This document shows positions 57,889 to 64,000 of a stretch of DNA of 64,000 bases, piece after piece. The position numbers were made by a program, and so were the translations under genes. Each line of letters opens with the position of its first letter. The first letter of the stretch is position 1. The notes beneath the pieces are model-generated. The model made no database searches. It saw nothing but the letters and a program-made list of their open reading frames with translations, and was not told where the DNA came from. The stretch lies in NCBI GenBank assembly GCA_016125165.1, contig WGMH01000004.1, positions 186,001 to 250,000 on the forward strand. The letters run 5' to 3'. The DNA is from Alphaproteobacteria bacterium. GTDB taxonomy: Bacteria > Pseudomonadota > Alphaproteobacteria > Micropepsales > Micropepsaceae.

Positions 57889-57959
57889 TTAACCACTTGG
57901 CTTGGCGCAAGGCCTTGTGTCTGTTTCAATATTTGGTCGATTCATGATTTCTTAACCAC
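57889..57959 (+). promoter_or_regulatory. Two TTAACCAC boxes, CtrA half-site-like
   Basis: TTAACCAC occurs at 57889-57896 and again at 57952-57959, in the 162-bp gap ahead of the PAS kinase gene. TTAACC(A) is the half-site bound by the alphaproteobacterial cell-cycle regulator CtrA. A full TTAA-N7-TTAA site is not present. Confidence 0.35.
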
Positions 57960-58047
57960 AATCCCTATCCGGACTCACGCCTCCTGCGTATCATATTGAT
58001 TCCAAAGTGATTCGTCGCTTGCGGCAGGAATCGGGGGGCGGCCAATA

Positions 58048-60453
58048 ATGAGTCCCATCGTGGGACATAACAGGCGCCATAGGGTCGGGGATCGCGGAGC
58101 CTTTCGACAACGGCTACTGGCTTGCGCAGCGCTGCTTGCGCTCGCACCTGAGCCAGCGTCGGCGGCGGATGGCAGTCTTGTGACAATGGCGGTCTCTGCG
58201 GGCAGCATTGCGCTCGCCGTGGCCGCCTGCCTGTGGGCCCTTTCCGAACAATTCGCTGCCCAGCGGCTGCGGCGACTGCTGCGCAATGCCGGTGCCCGGG
58301 CGCGCGCTTCGGCAAGCGCACGTGATGCCCTGATTTCCGCAGGACGGGAGGCCGTGCTGGTTTGGGGCCGGGCCGACCAACCACCGCTTTCTTATGGCGG
58401 CGCCGAATTGTTGATGGACGCCTGTCTTAAAGGCTCGGACGCCGTTGAGCTTTCCAAGGCCATCGATGCCCTGAGCGACAGCGGCACCGCATTTTCTCTG
58501 ACCGCTCGGGATGCGCAGGGCCAAGCCTTTCTTGTCAGAGGCCGTGCTGTGGGTGGCATGGCGGCTGTCTGGATTGAACAGCAGCGCGAGCAGGCAAGCG
58601 CGGCACCCGATCTCGCCGTGCTTTTGGACGCCATCCCAATTCCGGTGTGGTTGCGCGACAAGGCGCTTTCCCTGCAGTGGGTAAACCGCGCCTATGCGAA
58701 CGCCGCCGGGCTCGCTGATACCGATGCCGTTATCTCATCGCAGACACCGCTCGACAAAACAGAGCGCGATCTTGCAAGTGCTGCGCGTGCCGAAGGCGAG
58801 CCGCTGGAGGCCAAACGGTTTGCGGTTGTGGGCGGGCAGCGCCGTGCGCTTGCTTTTACCCATACGCCCGTCGGTGACGGACGCGTGGTCGGCGCCGCAA
58901 TTGACGTGACCGAAGTGGCAACGGCAGAAGCGAGACTGCAACAGCACATCGATGCGCATGCCGACACGCTGGACAAACTCGCAACCGCCGTTGCGATCTT
59001 CGGCCGTGATCAGCGCCTGACATTCTTCAACCGCTCCTTTGTGACTCTGTGGGGTCTTTCGGATCAATGGCTCGAAACCCATCCCACAGACGGAGAAATT
59101 CTCGACAAATTGCGCGAGATGCGGAAACTTCCCGAGCAACGCGACTTTCAAAGCTGGAAACGCCAGCGCGCAACACTTTATGAACAGCCTGGAGATTACC
59201 TGCCCGAGGAGCTTTGGCACGTTCCCGGCGGAAAAACCTTGCGGGTGGTTGCTCAGCCTCATCCCTTCGGCGGCCTGACATTCCTCTATGAAGACGTCAC
59301 GGAAAAGCTCGCGCTGGAAAGCTCGTACAACACGCTCATCAAAGTCCAGTCCGCGACGCTCGATACGCTGCAGGAGGGCGTGGCTGTATTTGGGCCGGAT
59401 GGACGCATGAATCTGCACAATGCGTCGTTCGCACGCATATGGGAACTGGATGAAGGGACGCTGGCGGGCGAACCACATGTGCAGCGCCTCGCGGACGCCA
59501 GTGTGGCACGCTTCGGCGACCGCGACTTCTGGGATCGGCTTGTGGCCAGCATCTCCTCCGGCGCGGACCGCAGAAAGCCATGGGGCGAAATCGAACGCTC
59601 GGACAGCCGCATCATCGCGCCGTCGCTTTCACCCCTGCCCGATGGGGCGACACTTGTTACGTTTGCCGATGTGACCGACCGCTTCCGTATCGAAAGCGCG
59701 CTGCGAGATCGCAATGATGCGCTTGAAGCCGCCGATCGCCTGAAATCCGATTTCGTACAGCATGCCTCGTTCCTGTTCCGCGATCCGCTCAACGCCGTGC
59801 AAGGCTTTGCGCAAATGATGGCGGCAGGTGCGGCCGGCCCCTTGGAACCAAAGCAGGCGGAATATGTGCAGGACATTCTTGCCGCCGCGACCAAGCTGGA
59901 AGAAGTGACGGGCGACATTCTCGATCTGGCCATGATCGATTCGGGCGCGATGCGGCTGGAACTTGGCCGCGTGGATCTGCACGAGCTTCTGGCCCGCGTC
60001 GCGCAACCATTGCGCCAGCATGCAGAAAGTCTCGACATCGCCTTTACGCTCGATTGCGCAGACGATGTTGGCATGGTCATCGTGGACCAACGTCGCATCC
60101 GGCAAGTCGTTTTCAACCTCCTTTCCAATGCGTTCAAGTTCACGCCACGCGGCGGCGCCATCGTTCTGGGCGCCCACATTGAGGGCGACGACGTGCAAAT
60201 CTGGGTTTCGGATACCGGCCCCGGTATCGCGCCGGAAGTGAAGGCCAATGTGTTTGAACGGTTTTCAGCCAAAGGCCGCGCTGGTCAGCGTGCCGGGGCT
60301 GGACTTGGTCTTGCCCTCGTCAACCGGTTTGTGGAGCTGCACGACGGTTGGGTGGAAATTGCCAGCAGCGATTCTCATGGAACGCTCGTCCGCGCGCACC
60401 TTCCGCGCCGCCTGCACGACAATGGCCCCAAGGGCGACACCAAGGCCGCTTAA
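58048..60453 (+). CDS. DivL-like PAS sensor kinase without the phospho-acceptor histidine
   Basis: 801 aa. A probable signal/TM start (LLACAALLALAPEPASA) and a second helix (MAVSAGSIALAVAACLWAL) lead to tandem PAS-like domains (about 185-290, 300-420, 425-545), then the HisKA region. Its H-box reads FVQHASFLFRDPLNAV: the His that should be phosphorylated is Phe575 and the next Glu is Leu576. The ATPase part is intact: N-box FNLLSNAFKFTP, DTGPGIA and GAGLGLAL. This resembles DivL, where Tyr replaces the His and the protein acts as a regulator of another kinase. It is usually encoded near ahcY in Alphaproteobacteria. Confidence 0.88.
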   Translation: MSPIVGHNRRHRVGDRGAFRQRLLACAALLALAPEPASAADGSLVTMAVSAGSIALAVAACLWALSEQFAAQRLRRLLRNAGARARASASARDALISAGREAVLVWGRADQPPLSYGGAELLMDACLKGSDAVELSKAIDALSDSGTAFSLTARDAQGQAFLVRGRAVGGMAAVWIEQQREQASAAPDLAVLLDAIPIPVWLRDKALSLQWVNRAYANAAGLADTDAVISSQTPLDKTERDLASAARAEGEPLEAKRFAVVGGQRRALAFTHTPVGDGRVVGAAIDVTEVATAEARLQQHIDAHADTLDKLATAVAIFGRDQRLTFFNRSFVTLWGLSDQWLETHPTDGEILDKLREMRKLPEQRDFQSWKRQRATLYEQPGDYLPEELWHVPGGKTLRVVAQPHPFGGLTFLYEDVTEKLALESSYNTLIKVQSATLDTLQEGVAVFGPDGRMNLHNASFARIWELDEGTLAGEPHVQRLADASVARFGDRDFWDRLVASISSGADRRKPWGEIERSDSRIIAPSLSPLPDGATLVTFADVTDRFRIESALRDRNDALEAADRLKSDFVQHASFLFRDPLNAVQGFAQMMAAGAAGPLEPKQAEYVQDILAAATKLEEVTGDILDLAMIDSGAMRLELGRVDLHELLARVAQPLRQHAESLDIAFTLDCADDVGMVIVDQRRIRQVVFNLLSNAFKFTPRGGAIVLGAHIEGDDVQIWVSDTGPGIAPEVKANVFERFSAKGRAGQRAGAGLGLALVNRFVELHDGWVEIASSDSHGTLVRAHLPRRLHDNGPKGDTKAA

Positions 60454-60542
60454 CCGGCATCTCTAACAGCCAATCTGCCGCGCTTCTGGGGGCCCAATCC
60501 GAGCGCTATAGTAGTTTCCGAAGGTCTGCCAGCGAGGCACTC

Positions 60543-61181
60543 GTGTCCATTCTGAACTATGACGCCATCCGGGCATCCGACACACGGCATGCCCCCTTCG
60601 ATTTTTTCATGGGAAAAGGTGTCCTTCGTGAGGAGCAGATACCAGCCCTGCAGGCCAGTTTTCCCGACATCAAGCAGACAGGCTTTCACCCACTTTCACA
60701 AATGAAGGTGGAAGGGGCGTTCGGAGAACTGATCTCCGAAATCAAGGGGCCGGAATTCACAGCCGCCGTTTCCGATACGCTGGGCACGGATCTTCGCCCC
60801 TACCCGCAACTCATCACCATCCGCAAAGTGTCGGCCGCGCACGAAGGCCGCATTCATTGCGACTCCGAAAGCAAGATCGCGACCTGCCTCATCTATATGA
60901 ACGACACTTGGGATTCGCCGGACGGGCGCTTCCGCGTGCTGAAGAACGATCACGACTTCTCGGACTACGTTGCCGAAGCGAGCCCGGAAGTGGGCGCGAT
61001 CGTGGCCTTCAAGCGCGCCGATCATTCCTGGCATGGCCATACGCCCTATGTGGGCGAGCGCCGCGTGGTGCAGATCGCGTGGGTGCGCAGCCAAGCCGAC
61101 ATCGACCGCAAGAACAAGCGGCACAACCTTTCGACCTTCTTCAAGAAGCTGTTCAAGGGCGAAAAAGCCGAGGCCATGTAA
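60543..61181 (+). CDS. 2OG-Fe(II) oxygenase-like protein
   Basis: 212 aa from a GTG start. The Fe(II) triad is seen as RIHCDSES (His105, Asp107) and a distal His in ADHSWHGHTPYVGERRVVQ, with Arg173 or Arg174 placed for 2-oxoglutarate. The domain before is helical (FHPLSQMKVEGAFGELI). This is the double-stranded beta-helix pattern of small prolyl-hydroxylase-like enzymes. The target is unknown. The ATG-less start is supported by the frame and by GCCAGCGAGG upstream. Confidence 0.8.
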   Translation: MSILNYDAIRASDTRHAPFDFFMGKGVLREEQIPALQASFPDIKQTGFHPLSQMKVEGAFGELISEIKGPEFTAAVSDTLGTDLRPYPQLITIRKVSAAHEGRIHCDSESKIATCLIYMNDTWDSPDGRFRVLKNDHDFSDYVAEASPEVGAIVAFKRADHSWHGHTPYVGERRVVQIAWVRSQADIDRKNKRHNLSTFFKKLFKGEKAEAM

Positions 61182-61196
61182 GCCCCGGCCTTCGCC

Positions 61197-61976
61197 TTAC
61201 GTTCCGGTGAAGTTGCCCGGCCGGCGTTCGGCGACGGCGCGGACGCCTTCGGCGAAATCGTTCGTCTTGCGCAATTCGGACTGGATGGCGAACTCCTTGT
61301 CGGTCTGCGCCCGCACGGCGGCAGCAAGATCGGCGCGCAAGGTGGCGCGTGTCTGCTGCACGGCAAGCGGCGCGTTCTCCGCAATCTCGTTCGCTAGGGC
61401 GATGGCGGCAGAGCGCAATTGATCGAGCGGCACGCAATCGTCTGCGAGCCCCCAGGCAAGCGCTTCCTCGCCCTTCACGCGGCGGCCCGTAAGGCACATG
61501 AGCGCTGCCCTCTGCGAACCCACGATGCGCGGCAACGTGTGCGTGATGCCAAAACCGGGGTGAAAACCGAGCTTGACGAAGTTGGCGCTGAAGCGCGCTT
61601 CCGGTGCGACCACGCGGAAATCGGCCACCAGCGCCAGACCAAGCCCCGCGCCCACCGCCGCGCCCTGCACCGCGGCAATGATCGGCTTCTTCGCGGAGAA
61701 GAGCCGCACGGCCTGATCGTAGAGGCTGCCGATGCCACCATCGCCGACGCCGCTATCGGAGCCCGAGAAATCCGCGCCCGCGCAGAACGCCTTGCCGGCG
61801 GTGCAAAGCACGGTGGCGCGCAAATCCTTGTCGGCATCGATATCTTCGAAGGCGGTCGCGAGATCGGACATCAGCCCCACGAACACATGATTGTAGGGCG
61901 GGTGATCGATCTCGACGATGGCGACATGCCCATCGCGCTTCACCGAGACCTTGCCATATTGATCCTTCACACTCAT
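61197..61976 (-). CDS. Enoyl-CoA hydratase/isomerase family protein
   Basis: 259-aa crotonase-fold enzyme. The CoA/oxyanion segments are GKAFCAGADFSGSD and IAAVQGAAVGAGLGLALVADFRVVAPEARFSANFVKLGFHPGFG. The usual catalytic Glu of hydratases would sit near KLGFHPGFG, where no Glu is found, so it may be an isomerase or act on another acyl-CoA. It overlaps the acyl-CoA dehydrogenase gene by ATGA, suggesting one beta-oxidation step pair. Confidence 0.9.
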   Translation of the reverse strand: MSVKDQYGKVSVKRDGHVAIVEIDHPPYNHVFVGLMSDLATAFEDIDADKDLRATVLCTAGKAFCAGADFSGSDSGVGDGGIGSLYDQAVRLFSAKKPIIAAVQGAAVGAGLGLALVADFRVVAPEARFSANFVKLGFHPGFGITHTLPRIVGSQRAALMCLTGRRVKGEEALAWGLADDCVPLDQLRSAAIALANEIAENAPLAVQQTRATLRADLAAAVRAQTDKEFAIQSELRKTNDFAEGVRAVAERRPGNFTGT

Positions 61977-63139
61977 CGTTTCGATCCCAGAAGATTTCTT
62001 GCCACCACCCATTTGTGCACTTCGGTGGGGCCGTCGTAAATGCGCATGGTGCGCAGCTTCGATGCCATCAGGTGCAGCGGCAATTCACGCGTCATGCCCA
62101 TGGCGCCGAAGGTCTGCATCGCGCGATCGACCACGGTCCACGCCATTTCGGTGGCGAAGGCCTTGATCATCGAGATTTCCTGCCGCACGTCGCGGCCCTG
62201 ATCGAGCTTCCACGCGCAATCATAGGTCATCAACCGCGCGGCATGGATTTGCGTGGCGGCCTCGGAAATCCACCACTGGATCGCCTGACGTTCCGACAGC
62301 GGCAAGCCGAACGTCTTCCGCTGCGGGGCGAATTCGCAAATCATGTCGAGCGCACGCTGCGCCATGCCGATGGACCACGAAGCCATCTGGATGCGGCGCG
62401 TGCCGAGGCGAAGCTGCATCGGCGCAAAGCCCTGCCCTTCGGTGCCGAGCAGCTTCCAGCCTTCCACGCGGCAATCTTCGAGCGCCACCTCATAGGTTGC
62501 CGCGCCACCGATCATGGGAATGCGGCGGAGCACCTTGAAGCCCGGCGCATTGCCATCGACCAGAAAGGCGCTGATGCCGCCGCGCGCGCCTTTCTCCTTG
62601 TCAGTCACCGCCATCAGGATGGTGAAATCCGCTTCGGCGGCGCGGCTGATCCAGATCTTGCGGCCGTTGATAATCCAGTCCTCGCCATCGCGCACCGCGC
62701 GCGTTGTCATCGCGGCGGGATCGGAGCCAGCGCCCGGCTCGGAAATACCGATGGCGGAAACGGTTTCGCCGCGCACATAGGGCGCGAGATAGGCTTCGCG
62801 CTGGCGCTCGTTCACCGTCGCCATCAGCATGCGCAGGTTCGGTGAATCCGGCGGCAGCGTGTAGGGCGTGACAGTGCGGCCCATCATTTCGTTCACGCCA
62901 ACGAGTGCGACGGCGGGAAGATCGGTGCCGCCGACATCGACCGGCGCATCGAGGCCCCAAAGACCGAGCTTCTTCGAAATCTCGTCGAGCCGCGTGTAAT
63001 CGGATTCCTCAATGGTGAGCCCCTTGCCCGAGGCTTCGCGCGCCAGAACGCCGGCCTCCAGCGGCATCAGTTCGTCGTTCACGAACCGCTCCACGAGGTC
63101 TTTCAGCATCCGGTCTTCTTCGCTGAGTTCGAAATCCAT
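61973..63139 (-). CDS. Acyl-CoA dehydrogenase
   Basis: 388-aa FAD enzyme. The signature segments are AIGISEPGAGSDPAAMTTRAVRDG (FAD/substrate contact), WIINGRKIWISRAAEADF and the C-terminal FGAMGMTRELPLHLMASKLRTMRIYDGPTEVHKWVVAR, where a Glu/Gly-based catalytic residue of the long or branched-chain groups is expected. I start at MDFELSEEDR; upstream codons are low-complexity. It works with the following enoyl-CoA hydratase in the oxidation of an acyl-CoA; the chain type is not clear. Confidence 0.94.
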   Translation of the reverse strand: MDFELSEEDRMLKDLVERFVNDELMPLEAGVLAREASGKGLTIEESDYTRLDEISKKLGLWGLDAPVDVGGTDLPAVALVGVNEMMGRTVTPYTLPPDSPNLRMLMATVNERQREAYLAPYVRGETVSAIGISEPGAGSDPAAMTTRAVRDGEDWIINGRKIWISRAAEADFTILMAVTDKEKGARGGISAFLVDGNAPGFKVLRRIPMIGGAATYEVALEDCRVEGWKLLGTEGQGFAPMQLRLGTRRIQMASWSIGMAQRALDMICEFAPQRKTFGLPLSERQAIQWWISEAATQIHAARLMTYDCAWKLDQGRDVRQEISMIKAFATEMAWTVVDRAMQTFGAMGMTRELPLHLMASKLRTMRIYDGPTEVHKWVVARNLLGSKR

Positions 63140-63437
63140 AGGCGTTTCCTTGGGGCGTTGTTCGGGTGCGGTTGTTGTTTTCCGGGGCGGCATCAAAGCG
63201 GCATTCGGGCCGGGACGGAAGCGGCAGAAATATTTTTGCGGGCCCCTTTCCGCAACGCCACCGGCATACCGGACCAACAAAAATGCCGCGGAATCCCCGG
63301 AGATTTACGGGCCGCGGCGGTTCAGGCGCAATTTCAGAGATAAGGAATTAGGTGGGGACCAGCGTTGCGCTGTTCAAGGGGGTGCGCGCCCTATTTTTTT
63401 GCCGATTGGGCCTTAACGGGACGCGCACGCTCCTCGA
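63140..63437. other. 298-bp gap between two minus-strand genes
   Basis: Rich in GC with local dyads and a run of seven T at about 63393-63399 after a weak GGG/CCC hairpin on the plus strand. Several short plus-strand ORFs here lack RBS and family traits. Nothing in this stretch is convincing as a gene; the minus-strand promoter of the acyl-CoA dehydrogenase gene is expected here but I cannot point to it. Confidence 0.5.
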
Positions 63438-64000
63438 CTACGGCTTCAGAAAGTCCACGATCATCTTCGTCGTCTCTTTCGGGTTTTCTTCCATGATCCA
63501 GTGGCCCGATCCCGGAACGATGCCGCCCTTCACGTTTGTGGCGACATAGCAGAGTTCGGTTGCCATGCCCGCGCCATAGGATTTCTCGCCGCCGATAGCA
63601 TACACCGGCATGGTGAGCTTGCCCTTCGCGAGCATCGCCTTGTTGTCGATGCCATCCTGCGGGAATGCCTTGAACTGCTCGAACGCATCATGGATCGCAT
63701 GCGGGCGCGCATAGAACGCGGTGTAATAGCGGCGCGTCGCTTCATCGATGTTCTTCGGATTGGCTGAAAGCTCGTTCCAGAAGCGGTCGAGATAAATGCG
63801 TTCGCGCCCGGCGACGAGCCGCTCTTCATCCGGCCCATAGAAATTGAAGTGCCACGTCTTGGGATTGAGAAGCTGTGCCTGCCAGGTGCCAAGGCCGGGC
63901 AGCGGCGCATCAATCACCACCCACTTGCTGACGAGGCCGGTATAGTTCGCGGCCAGCGCATAGCCAACCATGTTGCCGATGTCGTGGGTGACGAGTTCTG
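63438..64000 (-). CDS. Alpha/beta hydrolase (epoxide hydrolase-like), 5' end beyond the window
   Basis: At least 187 aa of C-terminal part. The frame is open to the window edge: before the first Met shown, the codons read ELVTHDIGN, giving the nucleophile elbow THDIGNMVGYA with an Asp nucleophile, as in epoxide hydrolases and haloalkane dehalogenases. The cap region contains FYGPDEERLVAGRERIYLDRFWNELS and RRYYTAFYARPHAIHDAFEQFKAF; the catalytic His is in GSGHWIMEENPKET. This matches the epoxide hydrolase-type family; the lid Tyr pair is plausible. Confidence 0.85.
   Translation of the reverse strand, partial: ELVTHDIGNMVGYALAANYTGLVSKWVVIDAPLPGLGTWQAQLLNPKTWHFNFYGPDEERLVAGRERIYLDRFWNELSANPKNIDEATRRYYTAFYARPHAIHDAFEQFKAFPQDGIDNKAMLAKGKLTMPVYAIGGEKSYGAGMATELCYVATNVKGGIVPGSGHWIMEENPKETTKMIVDFLKP

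Noticed and set aside
63378..63400. Possible plus-strand terminator with seven T
   Set aside because: The hairpin stem before the T-run is only 3 to 4 base pairs, and no plus-strand gene lies upstream.

Overview
The window is a gene-dense, high-GC stretch of bacterial chromosome with no rRNA, tRNA, CRISPR array, transposase or phage gene that I can see. The gene set points to an alphaproteobacterium: a ChvI/ChvG-type two-component system directly followed by a short HprK, a mannose-type EIIA and HPr; ahcY close by; a DivL-like PAS kinase; DUF2794; a creatininase-family protein; and a CFA synthase / FAD oxidoreductase / DUF2177 group of the kind tied to singlet-oxygen (RpoE-ChrR) responses in this class. 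I cannot fix the order or genus from the sequence.

Layout. 0-10 kb: an SDR and a divergent HxlR regulator sharing an inverted-repeat operator, an ABC-2 exporter, an RNA methyltransferase, a Rhizobium-type L-asparaginase, a quinone oxidoreductase, DUF1003 and a secreted protein, then thiC behind a clear TPP riboswitch. 10-27 kb: hydrolases and small membrane proteins, CaiB-type CoA transferase and acetyl-CoA synthetase, an MBL-fold hydrolase, PhhB, a minimal zincin, and an arylesterase-murJ-thpR run divergent from a YbbA/YbbP-type ABC system. 27-36 kb: a BI-1 membrane protein with its own promoter, leader hairpin and terminator; a GrpB gene broken by one amber codon; an unassigned structured RNA ending in a strong terminator; a four-gene GldA/F/G-like ABC operon with DUF4340; and a Rieske oxygenase. 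36-43 kb: carB, two nucleotide-sugar genes and greA. 43-50 kb: chvI-chvG-hprK-EIIA-HPr and a pair of amidohydrolases. 50-64 kb: sulfotransferase, phosphodiesterase, ahcY, DUF6065, cfa and an FAD oxidoreductase divergent from DUF2177, a histidine-kinase-like protein lacking its phospho-acceptor histidine, a 2OG oxygenase, and an enoyl-CoA hydratase / acyl-CoA dehydrogenase pair.

How it fits together. Much of the content is housekeeping: pyrimidine/arginine precursor synthesis (carB), thiamine (thiC), the methyl cycle (ahcY), acetate activation (acs), peptidoglycan precursor export (murJ) and transcript fidelity (greA). Around it lie envelope and stress functions. ChvGI plus HprK/EIIA/HPr is a regulatory PTS branch with no sugar permease in view. 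The cfa/FAD/DUF2177 group looks like an envelope stress regulon with matched divergent TGATC-type promoters. Most convergent gene pairs end within a few bases of each other or overlap, several at a shared CTAG.

The best candidates for something new are the multi-hairpin RNA at 28866-29092, the paired divergent TGATC-N17-GTAT promoters at 57383-57454, the amidohydrolase pair in which the second partner has lost its metal-binding HxH, and the kinase with a Phe in place of the H-box His, preceded by two TTAACCAC CtrA-like half-sites. I found no convincing new defence or mobile system.
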